A stretch of 64,000 nucleotides of DNA, taken from assembly GCA_022410635.1 (NCBI GenBank), contig JAJVDF010000247.1, forward strand, positions 841,216-905,215, read 5' to 3'. Source of the stretch: Tretioscincus oriximinensis (taxonomy: Eukaryota > Chordata > Lepidosauria > Squamata > Gymnophthalmidae). The notes beneath the pieces are model-generated. The model made no database searches, was not told the DNA's origin, and worked only from the letters and a program-made list of their open reading frames with translations. Shown here piece by piece: positions 11,561-21,137 of the stretch. Positions within the stretch are counted from its first letter, which is position 1, and every line of letters starts with the position of its first letter. The position numbers and the translations under genes are program-made.

Positions 11561-13559
11561 CACAATGACAACAACAATAATAAAATGATGCAGACTTGGA
11601 ACTGATAATAAATTAGGGGGAGAAAAATACATGGAGGAAACCTAATGGCTTTATAAATATTCAGGAATAGTAAAAGATCATAATAAATACCCGGAAAAGA
11701 TGAATACAGAGAGGTACAGTGAATGTTTCTGTCAATAAAGTTATATTCATAAATCCGGTGGACCAGTTTGGTCAAAATGTAACATACAACAATCTAGCGG
11801 AATATATATAGAGCATTATTAATTCATATTCTTTATTCCAAAACTCTTTAAAATGTAGAACTTCTTTAAAAAGCATTTTAAAAAATTATTTCATCCATTT
11901 TGCATCCTACTCGCAGCTTTTAAAAATTTGGGTTTGCTTGGGTTATTCAAAAATTATGCATCAGGGGGCACTGTTGATAAAGAAAAGCTCATTCTTCTTT
12001 CTAGCATTTCCTCAAACATTTGTTTGATTTTTTCAAGCCTAGAAAAATTCTTCCAGAGTCTCAACTCTTGCATATTCTCCTTGTTTCAGTTACTTCTTTC
12101 ATTTGGATATTTTTTTTAATTAAAACATTTAGGTAGATAATTTTGATGTTATTTTCCAGTTGTTTTCGTTTTTTCCAGTTGTTGCTAAACAGAAAAGGAT
12201 CTTCAAGTCACGCTGTCAAATTCTGTGGTAACCTATTCATCAGGTTTGTTGCCTTATGATTGGCAGAAGCGTTTACTTAACACTATTATTTGAATTTTGC
12301 AAAGAATTTGGCGACACTGTCTGTAGAATGTGGAGCATAGAGTGTTGATTTGAGCCAGGATTCCATGAAGCATCACCAAGGAGATACGGTAGGCGACTTC
12401 CACTTAGTGTGGACTTCTTTACACTGTGTAGGTTCAATTCTAGTCTGACTGGTCTACAGGCACTGCTAGCTTTCTCCATGAGTCCTATGCAAATCCTGTC
12501 ACAGACATTAGTTCATCATCCCATTAGTACTCGAAACATTTCAGGATTTCCTGTGCAAAATTTCAAGAGTGAATCGTGGAAGTTATATGTTATGTGAAAC
12601 CATCGAGAAGCCAAGGAGGGAATTTCAATAATCCCAGGAACTGAAAGAATGCCATCTTGGCAATTTTGGAGCTGTAAGGATAGACATTTTGTCTCTAAAT
12701 TTGGTTTACCAGGTCTCAAAGCCTATAAACTTAAAAATACCAGGACTTAAAAATACCTAGGGCGGCTCTTGCTTTTAGTTGGATTGAGTAAGAAGTCTCA
12801 AAAAAGGCTGATGTAGCCAAAGCACAACAGGGAAATAAATGTTGCTGTCGTGTGACCAGTCATGACTACAAAAAAACAGGCGAACAATTAGCCAACTAAT
12901 AGCGACTTTGTTGCAAGAAAGCCATTACTTTGAATGCTTTTTCTTTGTGTCTATGAAAGAGACATTTTTTCTTAAAAGAGACAACATAAATAAGCCCTCT
13001 CTGACTGCAGCTTGAAAACTGCTTGGCTATATGGACCTACAGTATCCATACATCCAGCTTCCGTGGCAGGAGTACTATACCAGAGTGTTTGCCACTTGTC
13101 TTTTAGCAGAGGTGGCATGGGATGAATTCATAACTCTATGTTTTCTAGATTGTTTCTCTGACACTGAATTATGGTGGCTTCATGCCAGTGGGCACCAAAA
13201 GAACATGCAAAACTTTGCGATGTGACAAAGACCTAAATAATTATTTTACACAAAATCATACTGAGAAAAAAGTGTGCCAAAGATATGCATTCTCTCAAAG
13301 TTTTTCTGAATCCTGAAAACTTTGTTTAAGAAACCATTTAACTGGTGCATTAAATTTGCCTATAAGCCACCATAGTTTGTGAGGAAAAGCATACATCTAT
13401 GGTTCTCTATGCTTGTTAACAGGCATGACAGCATGAAAAGCAGTTTCTTCCTGTACGAATGTGGACTATTTACTTTTCTAAGCTAAACAGTCACCACCTA
13501 GTGGCTTCTTCTGATCATCAAAGTTTCTATCAATATTTTGTATTTTAAAAAGATACAAG
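10846..13559. other. AT-rich intergenic block, possibly an old LINE 3' region
   Basis: From 11350 the plus strand reads T-rich then 'ctttatttattacaaaaaag', as expected for a minus-oriented retroelement 3' end, and the AT-rich character continues to about 12130. I cannot assign a family. 10846-11180 is more GC-rich, with no exon seen. 12130-13559 shows nothing recognisable. Confidence 0.3.
11473..11559. repeat. (TAA)n microsatellite, about 29 units
   Basis: Essentially uninterrupted trinucleotide run. Poly-Ile and poly-Leu open frames on the minus strand are produced by it and are not genes. Confidence 0.97.
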
Positions 13560-13760
13560 TAGGCTGACCAGATGACCGCTTTGGGGGTGGGTGGGTTTGA
13601 AAACCTGGTTTTGGGGTGCCTCCCAGTTTTTTCTGAGGAAATTTTTTTCAAAAAAAGATTTTTTTTTATTTTTTTTTNAAAAATTTCCTCAGAAAAAATG
13701 GGGAGACACCCCAAAACCAGGTTTTCAACCCCCCCCAAAAGGGGTCATCTGGTCAGCCTA
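13560..13760. mobile_element. hAT-like palindromic MITE (family A)
   Basis: Near-complete copy with ends 'taggctgaccagatgaccgc' and 'ggggtcatctggtcagccta'. Arms 'gaaaacctggttttggggtg' and 'caccccaaaaccaggttttc' are almost perfectly complementary. Only a 4-bp 'caag' is shared directly at both flanks. Confidence 0.88.
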
Positions 13761-13985
13761 CAAGAGTTGCCCAATTTTGAGTAGTCTCAAAGGGCATTTA
13801 TATACATAGGCCTCAACTAAATACATGTTATTGGAGGGGCACTTTTTGCCACATTCTGAGTTCATATTTGCCTTGTCTTGAAATTCCTGCAGCATATGAA
13901 GCATATGAAGAGATAGCCCCAAGGTTTACTAGTGAAGTCAGGTTTAGGACTCACCCATTACAAAAACAACTAAGCTCCCCACTAA

Positions 13986-14302
13986 GGCACGGATAGCTCA
14001 GTTGCTTAGGAATTTGTCTCTCGCCTGGAAGATGGGGTTTCAAAACCCTGTGTTGGAAGTGGGGAGGGGTGAGCACCTTCCACAAGCCTGTAGCTCTAGC
14101 CAACCCAGCTATTCGAAAGCATGAATTGCAAGAAATTGCAACTGACTACAAGTAGATACATGGGAACCACCACAGCCTGGTGGGGAAGATAGAATGTGAG
14201 CCTTCGGGCAAAATATATCCTTGTAAGCTGCTTTGAGTCCCTTTGAAAGGTGAGAAAAGCGGGGTATAAGAACCAAGTTCTTCTTCTTCTTCTTCTTCTT
14301 AT
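13986..14302 (+). mobile_element. tRNA-derived SINE (type 2), full length
   Basis: Head 'gcacggatagctcagttgct' carries box A, and 'gatggggtttcaaaaccctg' carries box B. The body 'gaattgcaagaaattgcaac', 'ggaaccaccacagcctggtg', 'aagccttcgg'-like segment and 'gagaaaagcggggtataaga' leads to a (ttc)n tail. It is about 300 bp 3' of the MITE and just beyond the IL27 3' end. Confidence 0.85.
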
Positions 14303-14689
14303 AAAAATCTACTCCCTTCTTGTCACATACCCGGATCTGTTTCCGTGGCATTTTCTCAGTTTGGGAACTTCATTAGGAAATGCTGGGCAAACTTTCTTGC
14401 CCCTGTATAAATAGTGGAGGCCGTGCAATTCATGGAAAAGAATCAATGAAGTCAGGTAAGATGTATCTAGGGCAGGCTACCTTGTGTGGCTGGCTTTTTA
14501 ATGTAGCAAAATTCTATACCAGCCATTGCTACACATTAATGCTTGTCTTTGGATTATAGGAGACCGACAGCAAAGAGCAGGATGGCACAGAAAGTCTTTG
14601 GAAGAAGGGAAGCTAGTCCATTCCCAACAATTTTCTCATCTCTATTGGAAGAGTTTGGCATGATCTTCTCAAGGTGAAAGAAACAGCTT

Positions 14690-14716
14690 TCAAAATAAAA
14701 TAAAATAAAATAAAAT
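14690..14716. repeat. (AAAAT)n microsatellite
   Basis: Five tandem aaaat units downstream of IL27. Confidence 0.85.
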
Positions 14717-14825
14717 GTTTTGATGACATCCCACTAGGAAGGAAATGATTCGGCCAAAATCTTGGCTCATCCCACCTTGCAGCAAACCCCAGAGAGAAAT
14801 CTTGAAGTGCTATGACTCTCAAGGA

Positions 14826-14831
14826 TTTATT
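14826..14831 (-). terminator. Candidate polyadenylation signal of IL27
   Basis: A minus-strand AATAAA lies roughly 115 bp after the IL27 stop codon. It is the first canonical hexamer downstream. The motif alone is weak evidence. Confidence 0.4.
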
Positions 14832-14943
14832 TCGTTCCTTCTTTGCAACTTCCTCCACTGGGGGTGCTGATGCAGCATCCAAGAGTTCCAGGTCTATGAG
14901 GAAACCTTCCAAAACACCCGTGGCAGTTCTGTCCTTTTGCGGT

Positions 14944-15108
14944 TCACAGCTTGTTTCGGATAAGAACCAGCACACGAGCTGCCCAGTCCAGGTAAAGGTG
15001 AAACGAGTGGACAATGGCCTGTCCTGCTTGAACCACAGACCAATGGGTGCCATGAGCTGGGAGGGTTGGCAAAGGGTCACTAGGCCGTGAGAGGCTGAGC
15101 TTTGTCAT
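14944..15108 (-). CDS. IL27: Interleukin-27 subunit alpha (p28), last coding exon
   Basis: Terminal exon of the IL-6/IL-12 superfamily helical cytokine. The acceptor is 'gcttcttcctag' on the minus strand (15120-15109) and the exon enters in phase 0. It encodes 54 residues starting MTKLSLSRPSDPLPTLPAHG and ends with TGA at 14946-14944. The C-terminal block IVHSFHLYLDWAARVLVLIR aligns with helix D of mammalian IL-27 p28 (LLHSLELVLSRAVRELLLLS). The preceding stretch replaces the mammalian helix C-D loop and lacks its long polyglutamate run, so the protein is shorter there. A minus-strand AATAAA lies about 115 bp downstream at 14831-14826. The overlapping open frames in this interval are shadows. 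Divergence is high, so other IL-6-family members such as cardiotrophin were considered, but exon number and helices A and D fit IL27 best. Confidence 0.78.
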   Translation of the reverse strand: MTKLSLSRPSDPLPTLPAHGTHWSVVQAGQAIVHSFHLYLDWAARVLVLIRNKL

Positions 15109-15387
15109 CTAGGAAGAAGCAAACATAGGTTAGTGTGACACTTTGGAAGAGAACTGGCCCTATTAAACTAGTGACACTCAAATGCAGTTTGTTTAATGTT
15201 CCTGAATTATAACAGCCACCATTCAGTTCCCAGGATTCTGTACTCTGGATCATGGAAGATGAACGATGGTAGTTGTGGGTGAAAACCTAGCCAAGACTAG
15301 CCTAGTCAAGCATACCTGTTCTAAATCCACTGCCATCAAGACTGATTATCCAAATACACCTCTCAAGAATGTATCACGTTAGACCTG

Positions 15388-15450
15388 ATCACACATGTCA
15401 TTTTAAGCAGTCCTCAATACTGAAGAACTGGACTGAAAACCATTTCTCTT
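15388..15450. repeat. Half of a family B palindromic MITE
   Basis: 'gatcacacatgtcattttaa' followed by 'actgaagaactggactgaaa' is one arm plus centre of family B, in the last intron of IL27. Confidence 0.45.
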
Positions 15451-15531
15451 TTCTGATTTTGTTATAACAAAAAACCAGTTGTAACCAACATTACCCTCAT
15501 GGGCGTTCTTGCTTGGACTTTCAAATTTGTT

Positions 15532-15985
15532 TAAGAACATAAGAACATAAGAAGAGCCATACTGGATCACACAACAGCCCATCAAGTCCAGCATTCTGTG
15601 TCACACAGAGGCCCACCAGATGCACCTGGGCAGTCTGAATAGAGGAAAGCAAATATGCTCCTGTTCATGACTCCCTGCAAATGGTATTTCAAGAGTCCTG
15701 CCTGTTGCTCCATCCGGGAGCCGAAATCCAGACAACTATCCTAGTATCCATTTATACCCTTAGTGTCCATAAACCTGTCTAGTCCTGTCTTGAAACTATC
15801 CAAGCTGTTAGCTACCACCACCTCTTCAGGAAGTAAATTCCACAGGCCGATGACCCTCTGGGTGAAAAAATACTTTCCTTTGTCTGTTCCCACTTTTCTA
15901 CCCAACAGTTTTAAGGGGTGCCCTCTGGTCCTTGTGTTGTGTGATAGAGAAAACATTTTTTCTCTATTCACCCTGTCGATCCCAT
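15532..15985 (-). mobile_element. CR1 LINE, 3' end with remnant of RT C-terminus
   Basis: Longest minus-strand CR1 copy. The 3' tail is at 15532-15720 and the coding remnant at 15741-15971, reading TRGHPLKLLGRKVGTDKGKY, FFTQRVIGLWNLLPEEVVVA and NSLDSFKTGLDRFMDTK. This is the standard C-terminal end of CR1 reverse-transcriptase ORF2. It is 5' truncated and lies within the last IL27 intron. Confidence 0.9.
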
Positions 15986-16359
15986 GTTTGTTATATTGTG
16001 AATTTTGTTATATCGTTTTATCCATATAATAACAATGGAGCCAGAAGTTGTTGATGACAATTGCCTATTAACGTTTTTTTAAAATCCTTTCCTCCCCAAA
16101 AAACCCCCAAACATCTGGATACCCTAAACCGTAATGGAACTGAGACAGAAAAGGAATAATGTAAAAACGACATGTCTCTGTTATTATAATGGGATACATC
16201 AGGAAAATATCAATATCTTGAAAGACCTTTCATTACCACTTCTATGCCACCTGCACCTTGAAGGGGTTTGAACACAATGCTATGCACTGTCTCCTCGACC
16301 TGCTTACAGAACTGACATAGGCCTTGTAGCACAACCCCTTTTTCCTTTCTGAATCTTAC

Positions 16360-16518
16360 CAGGTGTTCCAGTCTTTTAAGAAGTCGCTCCAGTCGGCTGT
16401 GCACTGTACTGATGTCATGTTCCATAGGGCGCATCAACTGTGCCGCTTTTCGGAGCCACTCGAAATGACGGTGGTAACACTGCAAATCAGAACTGAGCCT
16501 GGCCAGACCTCCCGAGAC
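16360..16518 (-). CDS. IL27: Interleukin-27 subunit alpha (p28), internal exon (helices B-C)
   Basis: This is a 159-nt exon (53 codons), phase 0 at both ends. The acceptor is 'ctttgttcctcag' and the donor is CTG|GTAAGA. It encodes VSGGLARLSSDLQCYHRHFE, then WLRKAAQLMRPMEHDISTV and HSRLERLLKRLEHL. The register matches mammalian p28 exon 4, which begins with VSLTFQAWRRLSD and contains the RLCF...TTLQPFHALL block. The basic amphipathic segment SRLERLLKRLEHL corresponds to DLRDLQRHLRFQV. One cysteine (LQCYHRH) is present. The longer open frame reading past 16360 runs into the intron and is not coding. Confidence 0.78.
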
Positions 16519-17482
16519 CTGAGGAACAAAGGGGGATTGTAGAGGGAAATCAGGTTTTGCAAGGTTTCTTTATTTATTTGCATTTTAGAAATTTGTACCC
16601 TTCGGCCAGTACGTCTCACAGTTGGTAACAAACAAGGATAAAAACGTAGAAATTATTTAAACAAATTTAAAATAAATTCTTCTTCCCTGCTTCCCTTGTA
16701 GAATGAATCACAGAGGCTGCGTTGTGACTGGAGGTGAAAAAAGCGGTTCGGAGAACAGCGAAGTCAATCTAAATTCACTTCACTGTTCTCCCTCCTTGCC
16801 TGCTCTGTTGTGGCCTGGCAGGACAGGGAAGGTGTGCAAACCAAGTTGTGGCTTTTTTTCTCTTTCAGTAATCCCTGGTTTTGCAAGGTTTCACTTGTGT
16901 AAAATCAGAATGGGCAACCCTTGGGGGTCTTCTGGTTCCTACTGGGGAAGATCTCTGATGTTACTTTTGAAAACCAGTTTAAATTTCCTGCGCTGAGAAG
17001 AACCAATAAGGTTGCATTGCGCCTGATAAGAGTGCTTCACTGGGATGATCAAGGCAGTTTCAGAATCCAGAGTGGGATGGGTCTCTATGGCCACTGTACT
17101 AGTCCAGCAAGCTTACTGGGACCCTCCCTTCTGCACACTGGTGTCATTCAAAGCTCACTGTACAGTCTGAATCTGCTGTGTCAAATTATTGGTTGGTCTG
17201 ATAAAGCTCATCTGCATATGGTATCTATTGTGTCCGTCTACATATTCTTTCTGGCATCAAAGAGACAAGAAAATACATGGTTCCAGATTTCCTAGACACA
17301 TTTCTAAACAAGGGATAAATTGCTGCTCTTGAGCCAATCGGTGATTCCAAATTGGATGACGTAGTGAATCAGCAAGCACATTGAGAGCCTAATTTCCATG
17401 CCTTGGTGCAAAAGACTCCACTCCAAAGGGGTAGTCAAAGGGGCAAGGCTCTGAGAATACTTCCTATGGCTACTGGTGAAAG

Positions 17483-17617
17483 TAGGCTGACCAGATGACC
17501 CCTTTGGGTGTGTGTGTGTGTGAAAACCTGGTTTTGGGGTGCCTCCTGGTTTTTGCTGAGGAAATTTTTTTTTTTCGAAAAATCCTCCCCCCCTAAAGGG
17601 GTTATCTGGTCAGCCTA
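17483..17617. mobile_element. hAT-like MITE (family A), short copy with 8-bp target duplication
   Basis: Starts 'taggctgaccagatgacccc' and ends 'ggttatctggtcagccta'. It is flanked by identical 8-mers GGTGAAAG at 17475-17482 and 17618-17625. The second inner arm is deleted. It lies in the intron between IL27 exons 16360-16518 and 18624-18710. Confidence 0.9.
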
Positions 17618-18623
17618 GGTGAAAGGAGCCCTGCCATTGCTAGGCTGCCCCAAAAATCTATCAGGTGTCTCCCTGGGCAACCTATCATGTCCTTGAATCT
17701 TGTGTTTGAGGAGACCCCCCCTTCCCCGCCAGCTGTATGTATCACATCTCTGAGGGAGCACATCTCTGATTGAAAAGGAAAGACAGTATTGAAACTCAAC
17801 TCATGGCAGGGAGAAGAACACTAGACGAGTAGCTTCCTTGTCCTGTGTCTGAGCTCCAATGCCAAGCGATGGAGCCGCTATATTCACTCGCTCACCCACA
17901 CAAGTGAATGCAGGTATGAGTAAATATTCTTGGCAATGTAGTGTACAATATATGCAGTTCTCCAATGCATTTGGGTTGGAGTGACAGACAGGATTCCTCT
18001 AGATGCCTTTTGTAAAGTGAAAGCGAAAGGTTTTTCTTTGCCCTTCAGTTTCTCCAGCTGCCGTTCTCCAGTCATTCTCCAAACTTGTCCCCTTAGGCGC
18101 AGTAGATTACTACGGGAGACAGAATGTCAGGCTGGATAGACTGTGGCCAAATTTGGTATGGCTCCCCTTATTTCCTTAAAATGTGAACTTCAGTTGCTCC
18201 TTCCCTAACCTTGTGAATTCTGCTTGCCACAGAACATAAAGCACGTATCATGGGTTAGGCCACTGAATGTGAACGAGCTGAGTGAAAGTCATGGAAAGGC
18301 TGAAAATAATGCAGAAAGATTATGGCTCTGAATGTCCAAATGGAACTAGAGTTTTGGGGAAGAGAACATGGAAATTCCTACAACAATCAAAAGAAAGCTG
18401 GAATATTTTATAATTCAAATTTCTAGTTTCTGGATGTATGGATCAGTTATTAACAAGGGCAGCAAGTGCAAGCAGGTACCAATGCAACTTATTTCCCTCT
18501 TCCATTCTGGTTTGAGGGTCTTCCTTGAAGTCCAGCATGGAATGCTGCATAGTGAGGCAGGAACTTCTGTTTGTACCTGATCGTGCTTGCTGCCCCTAAG
18601 AATGGGGACAGTGAGGTTTTTAC

Positions 18624-18710
18624 CTGGATGTTGGCAAGTTCCACAGCATTCATGGACAAAACTGGCAGTGTCTCTAACTTGTGTTCGCCTTCTGCTGGAT
18701 AACGACTTCT
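18624..18710 (-). CDS. IL27: Interleukin-27 subunit alpha (p28), short A-B loop exon
   Basis: This is an 87-nt exon (29 codons), phase 0 at both ends. The acceptor is 'cttctgtgcacag' (18720-18711, minus strand) and the donor is CAG|GTAAAA. It encodes RSRYPAEGEHKLETLPVLSM followed by NAVELANIQ. It occupies the place of the short mammalian exon that carries the A-B loop (ESHLPGVNLYLLPLGEQLPD). Similarity is limited to position, length class and a Leu-Pro element. The exon call depends mostly on the matching phase, the two splice sites and its place between two better supported exons. Confidence 0.7.
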
Positions 18711-18904
18711 CTGTGCACAGAAGAAAAATAGGAAACAATGATAGAAAGAAACCCAATGTAGTGTAATGGCTGCAGTTTTGGACTAGGGCCCAGAAATGCC
18801 ACATCTACTTAGGCATAGTAGATCACTGCCTTGGGACTTCAACACCTCTCAGCTCAACCCACATCACAGAGCTGGTGTGAGGATAAAAGGGACAGCAAAT
18901 GAGC

Positions 18905-19070
18905 CAGTACCACGTACAGTACCATTCACAGTTCTTTAGAACTCTCTCAGCCACACCTACTTCACAGGGTGCCTGTTGTGGAGAAAGCAACAAAAGCTAT
19001 GTGTGCCCCCTTATGGTTGGCCACCCTGAGACCTTTGGGTATAGGGCAGGATATAAGTACAAAAAAACAA
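18905..19070 (+). mobile_element. Sauria-type SINE, 3' part
   Basis: 'cacagttctttagaactctc', 'acctacttcacagggtgcct', 'gtggagaaagcaacaaaagc' and 'ccaccctgagacctttgggt' are followed by 'ggatataagtac'. The head is absent. Located in an IL27 intron. Confidence 0.85.
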
Positions 19071-19374
19071 AAAAACAAATATCTATGCTGTCTTTGAGCT
19101 GTCTCTCTCTCTCTCGCTGGCCTTTTATGCACTGAAGCTGCATAGATACCACAATATTCCACAATAAAACACGGATATTCTGGAATAAACCAGTCCAAAC
19201 AATGCTTTATTGTGGACTATTCCACAATAGTAGTGGAATAAAAGCGATGGGTGGAAACTTGTTATGGATTATATTTTGGAACATGAGTCTGTTGCTTTAC
19301 CATCCCCAACAAGAAGGTTCTTAGCCTTCTTTAGGCTGCACTAGCATGTGGCTGGCAGGTCCCTATTATTTATA

Positions 19375-19560
19375 ATGCTCCTTTCACCAAAGGGTGGACC
19401 ATGTAGCTTTTGTCGCTTTCTCCACACCCTGTGGAGTAGGCGGGACTGGGAGAGTTCTAAAGGAATGTGATTGGCCCAAGATCACCTAGCTGGAATTGAA
19501 CTAGGAGACTGCCAGTTAAATAATCCAGCTTTCTAACCGTTATATTAAACTCCCTTTCCT
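19375..19560 (-). mobile_element. Sauria-type SINE, reverse orientation
   Basis: Reverse complement gives tRNA-like head, 'ggtgatcttgggcc', 'ctctcccagtcccgcctact' and 'ccacagggtgtggagaaagc'. It is the first repeat downstream of the signal-peptide exon of IL27. Confidence 0.7.
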
Positions 19561-19618
19561 GCCCGCAGATACTGTTGTTTTAATATGTTGGTTTATTTTA
19601 AACATGTTGATTTTTTTT

Positions 19619-19684
19619 TAATTGTAGACTGCCCTGAGCTCTTCGGGTATAGAGCTGTATAGAAATGCAAATAAATAAATAAGG
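19619..19684 (+). repeat. LINE/SINE 3' tail fragment
   Basis: 'actgccctgagctcttcggg' followed by 'aaataaataaataa' matches the 3' tail shared by the Sauria-type SINE and the LINE at 55020-56025. Confidence 0.6.
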
Positions 19685-19887
19685 CCTTTTGCAGAAAAAG
19701 ACTCTTAATAAGCTAAATGAGAGATGTGGTTGGAAATATTGCTTTTTTCACAACTCTGGCACCTGATTCAGTGTTTTACTGAGTTTGGTTACCAGCATTT
19801 TTGCTTGACAGTAACTTTTGACAGATCCTTGATCCTGAGGTAAACAGGTCAATAACCAGAAATCAAAGGAGCAACTACTGGACTTAC

Positions 19888-20054
19888 AAAGTGATTGAAG
19901 AGGACTTTGGTGTCACTCAGGAGGCTTCTGGCCAGGTGGACGATGGAATCGAACTCTGTTCGTGGGTCAGTGGGCTTTAGACGGGGTGCAGGCACTGCCC
20001 AAAACCCCTCACACAAGCTCAGCAATGTTACTGAGATCTGCCACAAACAGTCTG
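19888..20054 (-). CDS. IL27: Interleukin-27 subunit alpha (p28), exon with signal peptide and helix A
   Basis: Earliest coding exon found. Minus-strand acceptor 'ttttcctctcccagcag' offers tandem CAG choices, with the exon starting at 20054 or 20051; either way it enters in phase 1. It ends CACTTT|GTAAGT in phase 0. It encodes a hydrophobic secretory stretch (LWQISVTLLSLCEGFWAVPA) and then PRLKPTDPRTEFDSIVHLAR and SLLSDTKVLFNHF. The TEFDSIVHLARSLLSD block aligns with helix A of mammalian p28 (REFTVSLHLARKLLSE), the strongest identity in the gene. The initiator Met is not in this exon. As in mammals, a short upstream exon should supply it, but I could not identify it. Exons 19888-20054, 18624-18710, 16360-16518 and 14944-15108 join into about 190 residues, shorter than human p28, as expected without the polyglutamate insertion. 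Confidence 0.82.
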
Positions 20055-20131
20055 CTGGGAGAGGAAAACAAAAGGAGAGTCAGAACACATTTGAAAGAGG
20101 GAGGGTCATTGTTACATTGAATGAAGTCTAG

Positions 20132-20680
20132 TCTTTTTCACCAGGGACTCTGGACGCAGTATCTTCCCTGTGTATTATCTGATAGGCACCCAAGTTTGCT
20201 TTTATGTTATTGCCTCAAGACCTGCCCTTGTTTTCTCTGCCAATGCCCCATTCTGCCCTTGTTCACCCCTACGGTAATGATCATCCCTCTACAATTTGGA
20301 GGGAAGGCCCTTTCCCTTGTATGCATGTAAGAAAGAAAGAGACAAGATAATGATGAGAAGCAATGATGATCTTTATGGAATTGTCACCAAAATACCTCTG
20401 CCCACTCAACCCTTAGCCAAAAATATTTTTTATTCAATAAGAGGCAACTGAATGGCGAAAGCTTCATGGCTGCAAAGAGCACAGGCAGGCTCTGAATCAG
20501 AATGTCATGGAGAAATTTAAGGAAGTACATGCAATAATTCTTTGAGTTTGGATACATCCCATCATATTCCACTCATATATGCAGAGGAGAAACAGTAGCA
20601 GGATCTTGTGCCATAATAGTTCTTGCTGCTTGGTGTCTTTACACACATTCTTACGGGAGCACAAACTTTAAAGCTGTGGA
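20132..20680. other. Sequence upstream of the first IL27 exon found; no promoter or exon 1 identified
   Basis: I searched the minus strand for a short ATG exon ending in phase 1 with a GT donor and found no convincing candidate here. No repeat recognised. Confidence 0.3.
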
Positions 20681-20684
20681 ATCT

Positions 20685-20778
20685 GGTGCCTGCCATAGTC
20701 TACATTGGCATGTGGATGGCCAAGCTCTGTCCTGAGATGTTAACCAGAATAAGGCTCCGTGTGGACAGGGCCTTACTT
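20685..20778. repeat. Half of a family C palindromic element
   Basis: 'ctgccatagtctacattggc', 'atggccaagctctgtcctga' and 'aaccagaataaggctccgtg' followed by 'tggacagggcc' reproduce one arm of the hairpin at 61204-61477. Confidence 0.65.
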
Positions 20779-20906
20779 GGCACAGCTTCAGAAGGAACAA
20801 GAAGTCTCCATGTAAAGCTGGACTTTTTCTGTGCCTTCCAAAATAGGGTTGTGCTGTTTGGATCCTTAGAAGCACCTCACCCTTTGGGAGTAAGTTATTC
20901 CTTTGA

Positions 20907-21137
20907 TAAGAACTTAAGAAGAGCCCTGCTGAATCGGGCCACTGCCCATCTATTCCAGCATTCTGTCTCAGCAGTGGCCCATCAACTGGCAGACTCAAGT
21001 GGACAAAGGCAAAACCTTCACCTGATCAGTTCCTGCAAATGGTACTTCAGGAATCCTGTCTGTTCCTTCCTAATAGCTATTGATAAACTTGGCTTTCATG
21101 ACCTTTGTCTAATCCTATCTTAAAGCTATCCAGTAAA
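20907..21137 (-). mobile_element. CR1 LINE, 3' end fragment (diverged subfamily)
   Basis: 'aagaacttaagaagagccct', 'gctgaatcgggccactgccc' and 'ttcctgcaaatggtacttca' are the CR1 3' UTR in reverse orientation, with the RT end at the right limit. Confidence 0.75.

Noticed and set aside
13986..14060. Possible genuine tRNA gene (box A and box B present)
   Set aside because: It is the head of a full SINE with a 240-bp body and (ttc)n tail, present in several copies, and it lacks a proper cloverleaf 3' end.
14613..15090. 155-codon minus and 92-codon plus frames at the IL27 3' end
   Set aside because: The IL27 frame is a third one that begins at the acceptor and ends at 14944. The longer frames cross the splice site and 3' UTR.
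14944..20054. Alternative reading of the cytokine as cardiotrophin (CTF1/CTF2) or CLCF1
   Set aside because: Those genes have fewer coding exons, and the helix A block (EF..VHLARSLLSD) fits p28 better. It is kept only as a residual alternative.
20623..21123. 166-codon open frame
   Set aside because: Built from a family C arm plus a reversed CR1 3' UTR.
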